64,000 bases of DNA from Novosphingobium aerophilum. GTDB taxonomy: Bacteria > Pseudomonadota > Alphaproteobacteria > Sphingomonadales > Sphingomonadaceae. The number at the start of each line of letters is the position of its first letter. The first letter of the stretch is position 1. Under the pieces are notes generated by a model. The model was not told the origin of the DNA. It ran no database searches and saw only the letters and a list, made by a program, of their open reading frames with translations. Positions 1-8,207 of the stretch are shown here, piece by piece. Made by a program: the position numbers and the translations under genes. Where the stretch lies: contig NZ_JACLAU010000002.1 of assembly GCF_014230305.1 (NCBI RefSeq), positions 186,001 through 250,000 of the forward strand, given 5' to 3'.

Positions 1-1
1 C

Positions 2-340
2 CGCGACACCTGGTCAAGCCGTGGCGACCGCGCCTGGGATCGGCGCTGGCGCGAGGATCGCCGCTACGACTGGCGCGGGTGGCGCAGCAGCCACCGCGAG
101 ATCTATCGGCTGAACCGCTACTTCCCGCCCTATCGCAATTATGTCTATCGCCGGCTGGGGATCGGGTTCTTCCTCGACAACGGGTTCTTCGGCGCCAGCT
201 ACTGGATCGGCGACCCCTGGATGTACCGCCTTCCGCCGGTCTGGGGCCCCTATCGGTGGGTGCGCTACTATGACGATGCGCTGATGGTGAACATCTACAC
301 GGGCGAAGTGGTCGACGTGCTCTACGACGTCTTCTGGTGA
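2..340 (+). CDS. RcnB-family protein, C-terminal part (5' end outside window)
   Basis: An open frame enters from the left edge and runs 112 codons to a TGA. The first part is rich in Arg, Trp and Asp. The C-terminal half has the RcnB pattern: aromatic 'YWIGDPWMYRLPP', then 'GPYRWVRYYDDALMVNI', ending in VFW. RcnB proteins are small periplasmic proteins linked to nickel/cobalt homeostasis in E. coli, but most alphaproteobacterial members are uncharacterised. The signal peptide expected at the N-terminus lies outside the window. A hairpin with a T-run follows the stop codon directly. The metal link is inferred from family only. Confidence 0.75.
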   Translation, partial: RDTWSSRGDRAWDRRWREDRRYDWRGWRSSHREIYRLNRYFPPYRNYVYRRLGIGFFLDNGFFGASYWIGDPWMYRLPPVWGPYRWVRYYDDALMVNIYTGEVVDVLYDVFW

Positions 341-344
341 GCGG

Positions 345-380
345 GACCGGGGCCGGTGCAGCATCGGCCCCGGTCTTTTT
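345..380 (+). terminator. Rho-independent terminator after the RcnB-like gene
   Basis: An 11-base perfect stem (GACCGGGGCCG at 345-355 with CGGCCCCGGTC at 365-375) and a 9-base loop are followed at once by TTTTT. It starts 5 bases after the stop codon and separates this gene from the oxygenase downstream. Confidence 0.85.
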
Positions 381-440
381 GCATCCCGCCTGCCCGTCCC
401 CCTTGCCCCCTGCGTCGGCTGGGCTAGCGTGGTCCACACG

Positions 441-1142
441 ATGAGCTATGCCCCGGGCGTACAAGACGATGGCACCCAGGCCCCCGGCCCCCTCGCGGAT
501 CGGGCCGCCCTGGAGCGCTGCGGCGAGGCGGTCCGCGCCCGCCTGACCGCCGATCCCACGGCGTACCGGCTGCCGACCGACCAGGCCGAGATTTTCGCCT
601 TCGGGGAGTTCCTGTCCCCGGCCGAATGCGAGCGGATGATCGGGCTGGTCGATGCCACCGCCCAGCCCTCGATCGTCTATGACGAGCCCCGCCAGTCGGA
701 TTTCCGCACCAGCTATTCCGGCGATGTCGATCGTGACGATCCCTTCGTCCGGATGATCGAGCGGCGCATCGATGACCTGCTGGGGCTGGAGGCGAGCTGG
801 GGCGAGGCGATCCAGGGGCAGCGCTATCACCCCGGGCAGCAGTTCATGGCCCATTACGACTGGTTCTGGACCCGCGCCGCCTACTGGCCGGCCGAAGCCG
901 CGCGGGGCGGACAGCGGGCCTGGACCGCCATGGCCTATCTCAACGATGTCGAGGAAGGCGGTCAAACCCAGTTCACCCGGCTGGGCCTGTCGGTCGCGCC
1001 GCAGCGCGGGGCGCTGCTGGTGTGGAACAATGCCACGCCGGACGGGGCCCCCAATTTCGCGACCATGCATGCCGCCCTGCCGGTGGTGCGCGGGGTCAAG
1101 TACGTCATCACCAAATGGTATCGGACACGCAAATGGGGTTGA
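441..1142 (+). CDS. 2OG-Fe(II) oxygenase, prolyl 4-hydroxylase alpha-subunit-like
   Basis: A 233-residue protein from the ATG at 441; a GTG at 429 in frame would add four residues. It has the double-stranded beta-helix signature of P4Hc proteins: HxD at His138-Asp140 ('MAHYDWF'), a strand 'GGQTQFTRLG', the distal His near residue 210 ('TMHAALPV'), and a basic residue in 'GVKYVITKWYR' that would hold 2-oxoglutarate. The reaction would be hydroxylation of a peptidyl proline or similar residue using Fe(II), O2 and 2-oxoglutarate. The substrate is unknown. Its last 10 bases overlap the start of the DUF885 peptidase, so the two are probably co-translated. Confidence 0.85.
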   Translation: MSYAPGVQDDGTQAPGPLADRAALERCGEAVRARLTADPTAYRLPTDQAEIFAFGEFLSPAECERMIGLVDATAQPSIVYDEPRQSDFRTSYSGDVDRDDPFVRMIERRIDDLLGLEASWGEAIQGQRYHPGQQFMAHYDWFWTRAAYWPAEAARGGQRAWTAMAYLNDVEEGGQTQFTRLGLSVAPQRGALLVWNNATPDGAPNFATMHAALPVVRGVKYVITKWYRTRKWG

Positions 1143-2977
1143 AGCGCAGCACGGCGATCACGACGGCGGGCGCAGTCTGGCTGGCGGCCGCGATCTGCGT
1201 TCCGCCGGTTCTGGCGGCTCCGGCGCACGAACGCCCGGCAGCAGCGCGACCCCAGGCCAGTGCCGATCAGCGGCTGATGGCGCTGTTCGCCGACGACGCC
1301 CGGCGCAGCGAGGCACTGCAGCCGTTCGAGCAGATCATGCGCGGCGAGCCGGTCGATCCGCAACTGCTCGCGCTGGTCTTCACCGACACGCTCAGCCGCC
1401 GCCAGCTCGCCTCGGTCCGGCAGAGCCTCGCCGCGCTCGCCCGGATCGACCGGGCCGCGCTCTCGCCCGAGCGGCAGATTTCCTACGATGCCTTCGCGCT
1501 GGCCCGACGCACCGATCTGGAATGGCTGCTGCCCGACGTGCGCCCGCTGGTGGCGGTCCGGCCGATGAACCACTTCGACGGGCTCCAGACCGGCTTCCCC
1601 GCGCTGATGGCCGCGGGCGCCGCACTGCGCTACCAGACCCGGGCCGATTACCGGTCCAACCTGGCGCTGCAGGGATCGATCGCGCCGGTGTTCGACCAGG
1701 CCATCCTGCGCTTCCGCGAGGGCATGGCGACCGGGGTGGTCGAATCCAAGCTGACCGTCCGCAACATGATCGGCCAGATCGATGCGCTGCTCGCCCAGCC
1801 GATCGAGCAATCGCCCTTCACCTCGCCGGTCGCCGCCTTCCCCGCGACCGTTCCGGAGGCCGATCGCCCCGCGCTGCGCCAGGCCTATCTGGCGATGGCG
1901 CGCGACACGGTCTATCCCGCCTACCGCCGCCTGCGCGCGTTCCTTGCCGACGAATACCTGCCCGTCGCCCGCGACAGCGTCGGGCTCGGCCAGATGAAGG
2001 GCGGCGCCGATCTCTATCGGCGGCTCATCAAGGCGCAGACCACTCTGGCGCTCGATCCCGAGGCGGTCCACCAACTGGGCCTCGGCGAGGTGGCGCGCAT
2101 CCAGCGGGACATGGCCGAGGTGCAGCGGCGCCTGGGCTTCTCCGGACCGCTGCGCGGGTTCTTCGACACGATCCGCACCGATCCGCGCTTCCATCCCAAG
2201 ACCCGCGAGGAGCTGGCCCAGGGCTTTGCCGAAGTGGCCAGGCAGGTCGACGCCCTGGTGCCCCAGTACTTCAGCCGCGTGCCGAAGACCCGGCTCGAGA
2301 TCCAGCCTTATCCGGCCTACCGCGAGAAGTACGAGGCCGGGGGCAGCTACAACCAGGGCAGCGCCGATGCCAGCCGGCCGGGCGTGTTCTTCTACAACGC
2401 CTATGACCTGCCGAGCCGGTTCCTGACCGGGATCACCACGCTGTACCTGCACGAAGGCGCGCCCGGGCACCATTTCCAGATCAGCCTGGCGCAGGAGGAT
2501 ACGTCCCTGCCCGACTTCCAGCGCTTCGGCGGCAACAATGCCTATGTCGAAGGCTGGGCGCTTTATGCCGAGACGCTGGGCTATCCCATGGGCTTCTACC
2601 AGGACCCGATGCAGCATTGGGGCACGCTTGACGACGAGATGCTGCGGGCCATGCGTCTGGTCGTCGATACCGGGCTCCATGCCAAGGGCTGGAGCCGCGA
2701 ACAGGCGATCGACTACATGCTCAGCAATTCGGGCATGGGGCGGACCGACGCCACCGCCGAGGTCGAGCGCTACATCGCCATCCCCGGGCAGGCGCTGAGC
2801 TACAAGATCGGCGCCCTCACCATCCTGCGCCTGCGCGACAAGGCCCGGACGGCCCTGGGAGAGCGCTTCGACATCCGCGCCTTCCACGAACAGGTGCTGG
2901 GATCGGGAGCCTTGCCGCTGCCGGTGCTGGAAGCCAAGATCGATCGCTGGATCGCGGCGCAGGGTCCGGCGAGGTAA
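1133..2977 (+). CDS. DUF885-family zinc metallopeptidase-like protein, exported
   Basis: A 614-residue protein from the ATG at 1133, which lies inside the end of the preceding gene. The N-terminus has a basic start (MGLKRS), a hydrophobic stretch and an Ala-rich cleavage region around residue 29, so it looks exported. The zinc-binding motif HEGAPGHH sits near residue 440, followed by the conserved 'YVEGWALYAETLG', both diagnostic of the DUF885 family (gluzincin-like). Length fits the family. Members are often called lipoproteins or dipeptidyl carboxypeptidase-like, but substrates are mostly unknown. Pairing with an oxygenase by a 10-base overlap is the only context for its job. Confidence 0.88.
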   Translation: MGLKRSTAITTAGAVWLAAAICVPPVLAAPAHERPAAARPQASADQRLMALFADDARRSEALQPFEQIMRGEPVDPQLLALVFTDTLSRRQLASVRQSLAALARIDRAALSPERQISYDAFALARRTDLEWLLPDVRPLVAVRPMNHFDGLQTGFPALMAAGAALRYQTRADYRSNLALQGSIAPVFDQAILRFREGMATGVVESKLTVRNMIGQIDALLAQPIEQSPFTSPVAAFPATVPEADRPALRQAYLAMARDTVYPAYRRLRAFLADEYLPVARDSVGLGQMKGGADLYRRLIKAQTTLALDPEAVHQLGLGEVARIQRDMAEVQRRLGFSGPLRGFFDTIRTDPRFHPKTREELAQGFAEVARQVDALVPQYFSRVPKTRLEIQPYPAYREKYEAGGSYNQGSADASRPGVFFYNAYDLPSRFLTGITTLYLHEGAPGHHFQISLAQEDTSLPDFQRFGGNNAYVEGWALYAETLGYPMGFYQDPMQHWGTLDDEMLRAMRLVVDTGLHAKGWSREQAIDYMLSNSGMGRTDATAEVERYIAIPGQALSYKIGALTILRLRDKARTALGERFDIRAFHEQVLGSGALPLPVLEAKIDRWIAAQGPAR

Positions 2978-3119
2978 GCCCACGGCGATGGTATCGCATC
3001 ATCGGGTCGGGTAGGACAGCCCGGCCGAGCAGTTCCTCCGCGAGGGCTGCGGGCGAGGTGTCAAGCTGCACCCCCGGTCAACGCCCGGAAGCGCCAGTGC
3101 TTCCTCAGCCGGTGTTTCC

Positions 3120-4037
3120 TCAGCCGGTGGGCCGGCGCGGTGGTTCGGGCAGCCTGCGCACCGGCAACCCGCCCGGCGGTGGCGGCAGCCCCAGCGCCGA
3201 GGCCGCGGCCTGCTGCAGCCGCACGACCACGGCCGGGTTCATCCCCAGTTCCTCGGCGGCCCGCTCGCCTGCACCCAGGGTGCGCGGATCGATCCCGGTC
3301 AGGGTTCCGAACAGGACCAGCGCCTCCAGGTAGCAGCCTTCGGTGCTGGCGTGATAGCTGTCCCAGGTCCACAGATTGACCTGGCCATAGGCGACCCCGT
3401 CGTAGGGGTTGGGATCGGCCAGTCCCTGCTCGATCGCCTGCAGCCAGGCGCGGCCGACCGGCACCGGCGGACCCATCCCCACCCGTCCCGCCACGATCTG
3501 ACGGTTGGCGGCATCGACCACCTCGGGCAGGGCGGCCAGCGGCTTGCCCGACCAAGGGCTGCCCGGCTGCCAGGCGAGATCGGCGCGCGGCCAGGTGGTG
3601 ACGAGGAGCACGCGAACCTTGGGGTTGGCCCGGGTGACCAGATCGGCCAGCCCCCGCGCCGCCGCGATGTGCCGCGCCGGATCGCCGGGCCGCGCCGGAT
3701 CGAGCACCGAATGCCCTTGCAGCACGACCACGTCCCACGGCCGGTCGATCAGGCTGGCGCGCTTTTCCAGATGGAACGCCAGATCCTGCCCGCCCGCGGT
3801 CTCGAGGCTGACCTCCCAGCCGCCACCCGCCTGATCGGCAAAGGTGCGGAACAGCGCCGGAACCCCGCCCACCCCTTCGCGGTTCAGATCGGTCACCCGT
3901 TCGGGGTGGAACCGCCGGATCGGCGAGCCGAACCCGTAGGTGAAGCTGTTGCCGACAAACAGGACGCTGCGCGCCTCCGCCGCGGTCCCGCCCGCCAGCA
4001 TGGCGCATGCGACCAGGGCGGCGAGCGCGCGCCTCAT
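3120..4037 (-). CDS. SGNH/GDSL-type hydrolase, exported
   Basis: A 305-residue protein with a signal peptide (MRRALAALVACAMLAGG, cleavage near EA|RS). The block I nucleophile is Ser31 in 'LFVGNSFTYG', and a late Asp-x-x-His in 'WDSYHAST' (about residue 230) would complete the triad. 'VVLQGHSV' resembles the block III region. It is probably an esterase or lipase of the SGNH superfamily acting in the periplasm; the substrate is unknown. The start codon overlaps the lysK stop by 4 bases (4034-4037), so it is likely co-expressed downstream of lysK. The stop codon sits in a tandem 15-base duplication (3101-3129) that also provides a second stop. Confidence 0.8.
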   Translation of the reverse strand: MRRALAALVACAMLAGGTAAEARSVLFVGNSFTYGFGSPIRRFHPERVTDLNREGVGGVPALFRTFADQAGGGWEVSLETAGGQDLAFHLEKRASLIDRPWDVVVLQGHSVLDPARPGDPARHIAAARGLADLVTRANPKVRVLLVTTWPRADLAWQPGSPWSGKPLAALPEVVDAANRQIVAGRVGMGPPVPVGRAWLQAIEQGLADPNPYDGVAYGQVNLWTWDSYHASTEGCYLEALVLFGTLTGIDPRTLGAGERAAEELGMNPAVVVRLQQAAASALGLPPPPGGLPVRRLPEPPRRPTG

Positions 4038-5662
4038 CCCTGAGACCCGGCGAGGGCCTCGGCGATCAGCTTGCGGGTGTTGGCCACCCCGTACAGCGCG
4101 ATGAAGCTGCCCATGCGCGGGCCCTGGCTGGAACCCAGCAGCGTTTCGTACAGGGCCTTGAACCAGTCGCGTAGCTGCTCGAAGCCGAAATGCGGGTCCT
4201 TGCCGATCTCGTAGACCAGGTTCTGCAGCTCTTCGGCGCTGGCGCCTTCGTCCATCGCCGCCAGTTCCTCGTCGAGCGCGGCCAGCGCCGCTGCCTCGCC
4301 GGCATCGGGCTTGCGCCGCTGCAGGGTGGGGGCGATGAAATCGCGGTTGTAGGCGAGCGCCTTACCGACCAGCGCGTCCAGCGCCGGATGGGCCGCCGGA
4401 TCGGCGTTCTCGACATAGTTACCCAGGTAGGACCAGACCTGCTCGCGCGTCGCCCCGGCGCCGAGCACGCCCACCAGATTGAGCAGCAGGCCATAAGTGA
4501 CCGGCAAGGCCTCGCCCTCGCCGGACGCGGGGCCGTTGGCCCGCAGCAGATGCCATACGGGATTGCCGAGCTGCTGCTCGATCGGCTGGGCCGGGATCTT
4601 CTCGCGGAACTGCCAGTATTCATCCACCGCGCGGGGAATGATCCCGACGTGGAGCTGCTTGGCGCTCTTGGGTTCGCGGAACAGGTAGAAGCCCAGGCTT
4701 TCCTCGCTGCCATAGGTCAGCCACTGTTCGATGGTCAGGCCGTTGCCCTTGGACTTGGAGATCTTTTCGCCCTTGTCGTCCAGGAACAGCTCGTAGATCA
4801 GCCCTTCGGGTCGCTGCCCGCCCAGCACCCGGGCGATCTTGCCCGACTGGGTGACGCTGTCGGTCAGGTCCTTGCCGCACATCTCGTAATCGACGCCCAG
4901 CGCGACCCAGCGCATCGCCCAGTCGACCTTCCACTGCAGCTTGGCCCGGCCGCCCAGGATCGACTGTTCGACATCCTCGCCGCAATCGTGGAACCGCACG
5001 ACGCCGGCCTCGGCATCGACCACGGTGACCGGCACCTGCAGCACCTGCCCCGTCTTGGCCGAGATCGGCAGGACCGGCGAATAGGTCTGCCGCCGCTCCT
5101 CGCGCAGGGTGGGCAGCATGATGTCCATGATCGCCTGCCAGTTGCGCAGGACCCCGCGCAACGCCTCGTCGAACCCGCCCGAGTTGTACCCGTCCGAGGC
5201 CGAGACGAATTCGTAATCGAAGCCGAACCGGTCGAGGAATTCGCGCAGCATCGCGTTGTTGTGGTGCGCGAAGCTTTCGTACTTGCCGAAAGGATCGGGA
5301 ATGCGGCTGAGCGGATGGCCCAGGTGCGCGGCCAGCAGGCCGGGATTGGGCACGTTGTCGGGCACCTTGCGCAGCCCGTCCATGTCGTCCGAGAAGGCGA
5401 CGAGGCGCGTCGGGGCGCCACCGGTGAGGACTTCGTAAGCGCGGCGGACCAGGGTGGTGCGCAGCACCTCCTGGAAGGTGCCGATATGCGGCAGGCCGGA
5501 CGGGCCATAGCCGGTTTCGAACAGCACCGGGCTTTCCGCCTTGCCCTGCGGATAGCGCTTGAGCAGCTTGCGCGCCTCTTCGAACGGCCAGGCCTTGGAC
5601 ACCTGGGCGGCGGCCAGCAGATCGGTGGGCAGATCGGGCGAGTTCAGCACGGCGTCAGTCAT
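4034..5662 (-). CDS. lysK: Lysyl-tRNA synthetase, class I
   Basis: A 542-residue enzyme that charges tRNA-Lys with lysine and ATP. It is the class I (archaeal-type) enzyme, recognised by the HIGH-like 'GLPHIGTFQEV' near the N-terminus and the KMSKS-like 'KISKSKGNG' in the middle. The Rossmann core is followed by a C-terminal helical anticodon-binding part. The ATG at 5662 (MTDAVLNS) is preferred over the upstream in-frame start because the extra residues are low-complexity. This class of LysRS is known from archaea, alphaproteobacteria and spirochaetes. No class II lysS is seen in the window. It overlaps the SGNH gene by 4 bases. Confidence 0.93.
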   Translation of the reverse strand: MTDAVLNSPDLPTDLLAAAQVSKAWPFEEARKLLKRYPQGKAESPVLFETGYGPSGLPHIGTFQEVLRTTLVRRAYEVLTGGAPTRLVAFSDDMDGLRKVPDNVPNPGLLAAHLGHPLSRIPDPFGKYESFAHHNNAMLREFLDRFGFDYEFVSASDGYNSGGFDEALRGVLRNWQAIMDIMLPTLREERRQTYSPVLPISAKTGQVLQVPVTVVDAEAGVVRFHDCGEDVEQSILGGRAKLQWKVDWAMRWVALGVDYEMCGKDLTDSVTQSGKIARVLGGQRPEGLIYELFLDDKGEKISKSKGNGLTIEQWLTYGSEESLGFYLFREPKSAKQLHVGIIPRAVDEYWQFREKIPAQPIEQQLGNPVWHLLRANGPASGEGEALPVTYGLLLNLVGVLGAGATREQVWSYLGNYVENADPAAHPALDALVGKALAYNRDFIAPTLQRRKPDAGEAAALAALDEELAAMDEGASAEELQNLVYEIGKDPHFGFEQLRDWFKALYETLLGSSQGPRMGSFIALYGVANTRKLIAEALAGSQG

Positions 5663-5741
5663 GCCCGCGCCTTTCGCGGATGCAGCGCGCGGGTGCAAGC
5701 GGGGAGTTGGCTCCGTTCAGGAAACCGGGGCGAAAGCTTTC

Positions 5742-5766
5742 CAGGTTGACACGGTTGACAGGGTCC
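5742..5766. repeat. 25-base dispersed repeat, copy 1
   Basis: CAGGTTGACA-CGG-TTGACA-GGGTCC, containing two TTGACA hexamers nine bases apart. It is identical to 63478-63502. In both copies a TGTCAC sequence follows 11 to 12 bases later. Both copies lie in intergenic DNA. Confidence 0.8.
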
Positions 5767-6058
5767 GGGGCTGATTGTCACCCCCCGGGCTGAAACAACG
5801 CGGCGCCGGCCGGGGGACATGTCGGAAAGGGCCGTCAAACAGGTCATCGGGCGAACATAGCGGGGAGGCACGGAGTAGGACATCGGGGCGGCCGAGTCCG
5901 AGGCCATGACCGCATGGCGGCGTGCGGTGATGATCGGAACGACCGACGGGTTGACGAGCGGACGTGGGTCGCTTGCGCGGATGCCGCCCCGGGTCCGTTC
6001 CCTGATCACCGGCTGACCGGTCGCTGTCCCCGGCTTGCCTGCCCTGACGGAGATCAGG

Positions 6059-6132
6059 GACCCGGGACGGGGCTGTTCTTCCCCGGCCGGTGCCACGCCA
6101 GCCCTGCCCCGGCTCGAGGCCGGGGCGACGAT
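6059..6132. repeat. 74-base intergenic repeat, copy 1
   Basis: This stretch matches 29429-29502 over its whole length with about seven substitutions. It contains an inverted pair made of GCCCTGCCCCGGC and the GCCGGGGC near its end. It lies just upstream of the composite palindrome at 6152-6315. At the second locus the two elements occur in the opposite order. Confidence 0.75.
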
Positions 6133-6151
6133 GAACGGGGGATGGCGGGAT

Positions 6152-6315
6152 GTCCGGGCAGGGTGGGAAGCGGACGTTCTTCGATCCTCCCCCAGCGGGG
6201 GAGGGGGACCATCCGCAGGATGGTGGAGGGGCACCCCGCCTTGACCAGCTGCCGTGCCCCAAGGAGAGTGCCCCTCCACCACCTTCGGTGGTCCCCCTCC
6301 CCTTACCGGGGAGGA
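6152..6315. repeat. Composite palindromic repeat, copy 1
   Basis: Outer arms are CCTCCCCCAGCGGGGGAGG and, at the far end, CCCCTCCCC...GGGGAGG. Inside are two small hairpins, ACCATCCGCAGGATGGT (6208-6224) and ACCACCTTCGGTGGT (6278-6292). Between them is a core with TTGACCAGCTGCC. The same parts occur at 29190-29352, but with the two hairpins exchanged around the core. Confidence 0.8.
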
Positions 6316-6497
6316 AACAAAGGTCCGACTTCGGGCGAAACCGGATGCCGGGCCTTCTCCACCCGGCCTAGGCACTTTCCCTTTCCGGCATCGCCCTTAG
6401 CATCGCGTTAACCTTCTTTCGCTACCCCGGCAGCGTGCACCGCAGCAGGGCCCTTCAGCCTGGCTCCGGTGAGGACAACGACAACGGAACGGAATCC

Positions 6498-7007
6498 ATG
6501 CGCAACTCTCTCTGGTTCGGCATCGCTCTGGCAGCCCTGACGGCGAGCCCGGCCCTTGCCGCGGGCGGGAACACCGCGACGGCGACGGGTACTGCCACGG
6601 CCACTGTGGTGGCACCGCTGCAGATCACCCACACCTCGGGCGCGGCGCTCAGCTTCGGGATGTTCACCGCGGGCAGCGGCGGCACGGTCTCGGTCAGCCA
6701 GGCCGGCGCGGCCTCGGTCACGGGGGATATCGGGCTGGTCACCGGCGGCACGGTCTCGGCCGACAGCTTCACCATTTCGGGCGGCCCGTCGCGGACCTTC
6801 ACGATCTCGACCTCGACCGGCAACACCGTGGCGATGGGCGGCGCCTCGCGCGCCAACATGCCGCTCGCCGTCTCGGCCCCGACCAGCGGCACGCTGAGCA
6901 GCGCGGGGACCTTCGCGCTCAACGTCGGCGGCACCCTGACCGTCGCCGCCAGCCAGCCCGCCGGATCCTACACCGGGACCTACACGGTCACCGTCACCTA
7001 CCAGTAA
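6498..7007 (+). CDS. DUF4402 domain protein, exported
   Basis: A 169-residue protein with a clear signal peptide (MRNSLWFGIALAALTASPALA|AG). The mature part is rich in Gly, Thr, Ser and Ala and has the DUF4402 pattern: 'ALSFGMFTAGSGGTVSV' near the start and 'YTGTYTVTVTYQ' at the very end. DUF4402 proteins are often found with fimbrial chaperones and ushers and are thought to be pilin-like or surface-layer proteins. Here no chaperone or usher is adjacent, so the role is open. The ATG at 6498 begins the signal peptide directly; the frame extends upstream without a better start. The next gene is convergent, 6 bases away. Confidence 0.8.
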   Translation: MRNSLWFGIALAALTASPALAAGGNTATATGTATATVVAPLQITHTSGAALSFGMFTAGSGGTVSVSQAGAASVTGDIGLVTGGTVSADSFTISGGPSRTFTISTSTGNTVAMGGASRANMPLAVSAPTSGTLSSAGTFALNVGGTLTVAASQPAGSYTGTYTVTVTYQ

Positions 7008-7013
7008 GGGCCT

Positions 7014-7574
7014 TCACCCGCCCAGCACGACATCGGGATCCGGCTTGTGGAGCCGGATCTCGTCCTCGCTGAGCCCGCACAGCTCGTGCGGGAAGACCAG
7101 CCAATCGTCGGTCTCGTGCACGAAGTAATCGGGCTTCAGCGCGGTGCGGTTGCGCGCCGGCTTCCAGTAGACCGTGGCCGTGCGGATATCGCGCGGCAGG
7201 TTGCAGCGGCACCGCGCCGCCAGCTCGCGCAGCACGGCCGCGATCGATCGGCCCGAATCGAACACGTCGTCCACGATCAGCAGGCGATCGTCCGGCCCCA
7301 GCGTGTCGACCAGATAGCCCAGCGAATAGACCCGCACCTCGGCATCCTGCCGGTCGATCCCCGAATAGGACGCGGTGCGGATCGCGATGTGATCGCAGGC
7401 CACCCCGCGATACTCGAGCAGCTCCTGCACCGCGATCCCGACCGGCGCCCCGCCCCGCCAGATCCCGACGATGTGCGTCGGCGCAAAGCCCGAGGCGAGC
7501 ACCTGCCGGGCCAGGCGGAACGAATCGACGAGAAGCTGGTCGGCGGTGAGCCAGACCTTGGGGATGTCGGTCAT
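7014..7574 (-). CDS. Phosphoribosyltransferase, hypoxanthine/xanthine PRTase-like
   Basis: A 186-residue protein with the type I PRTase fold signature: the PRPP-binding loop 'LLIVDDVFDSGRS' near residue 104, and an N-terminal 'VGIWRGGAPVGIAVQELL' typical of the Hpt/Xpt-like group. It would transfer the phosphoribosyl group of PRPP to a purine base in salvage. Base preference cannot be read from sequence. The start MTDIPKVWL at 7574 is chosen over upstream codons because conservation begins there. It stands alone, convergent with the DUF4402 gene. Confidence 0.82.
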   Translation of the reverse strand: MTDIPKVWLTADQLLVDSFRLARQVLASGFAPTHIVGIWRGGAPVGIAVQELLEYRGVACDHIAIRTASYSGIDRQDAEVRVYSLGYLVDTLGPDDRLLIVDDVFDSGRSIAAVLRELAARCRCNLPRDIRTATVYWKPARNRTALKPDYFVHETDDWLVFPHELCGLSEDEIRLHKPDPDVVLGG

Positions 7575-7626
7575 GGGTGGCAGGCTATTGCGGGAACGCT
7601 GTCGTCGCAACCGGGGGCATGGCGTT

Positions 7627-8094
7627 CTATTCGCCCAATGCCCGGTGGTCTTGGGGACGGCGATAAAGCCATGCGCAAAAGCCTGAAACACCTCCGGTCA
7701 TAAGCAGGATCGAACCCAGCGAGAACAAAGGTCCAAACCGGCCTCCCCCGCTTTCCATCGCAAAGCCCAGCTCCGCCGTTGGCCAGGCGAACAGGACACC
7801 GGCTGCGATCCAGACCAGCACATGGTCAAAGGGCCGCCAACGCCGGACCAAGGCAGCGAGGACCAGAACCATAATCGCTGCACTCGGCATGGCAAACAAC
7901 AGGCCGATCAACAGAAAAGCGGGGAGGAAGACCGCTATGGTGGCAAGCCCTTCAACCCCCACCATTGGCCGGAGGGGCGTTTGTGCATTCGTGGCGGCAA
8001 GATAGAGACAGAGGCCCAAGGTGCCAAACCCCACACCGGCCAGCCCGCCGGCAACCGCTGCGCTGTATCGACTGATCCGCTTTCCGCCGGGCAT
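7627..8094 (-). CDS. Small integral membrane protein, unknown function
   Basis: A 155-residue protein with four hydrophobic segments: about residues 11-33, 47-83 (probably two, close together), 90-106 and 120-142. Short basic loops such as 'VRRWRP' lie between them. No motif or family was recognised. Codon use is visibly less GC-biased at third positions than in neighbouring genes, which may point to later acquisition or weak selection. It is a single gene read away from the helicase gene. Function is unknown. Confidence 0.6.
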   Translation of the reverse strand: MPGGKRISRYSAAVAGGLAGVGFGTLGLCLYLAATNAQTPLRPMVGVEGLATIAVFLPAFLLIGLLFAMPSAAIMVLVLAALVRRWRPFDHVLVWIAAGVLFAWPTAELGFAMESGGGRFGPLFSLGSILLMTGGVSGFCAWLYRRPQDHRALGE

Positions 8095-8207
8095 CCTGAC
8101 AGCTCCTGCTGCTGGCGGGACCTAGCCTAGACCCTTGTCACCACCATGGCCATGCCTGACCATGCCTCACTGTTTACTTTTCGTTCCCCTCTCGCCATGT
8201 CCCGATC

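Larger units (their letters stand above)
5663..6497. other. Gene-free interval of 835 bases holding three repeat elements
   Basis: No convincing gene was found. Open frames here on both strands are interrupted by, or made of, palindromic repeats and have no family resemblance. The interval holds a 25-base dispersed repeat (5742-5766), a 74-base repeat (6059-6132) and a composite palindrome (6152-6315), each with a relative elsewhere in the window. The last 60 bases before 6498 are probably the leader of the DUF4402 gene. Confidence 0.7.

Noticed and set aside
962..2983. 673-codon open frame on the minus strand opposite the DUF885 gene
   Set aside because: It is the antisense shadow of a well-supported gene; its product is low-complexity (Arg, Gly, His, Gln rich) with no family pattern.
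5914..6411. 165-codon plus frame in the gap after lysK
   Set aside because: It is composed of the 74-base repeat and the composite palindrome and has no start signal or family match.
6400..6420. CtrA-type half-site (TTAACC) ahead of the DUF4402 gene
   Set aside because: The second TTAA at the required 7-base distance is missing; the same holds for TTAACC at 29992.
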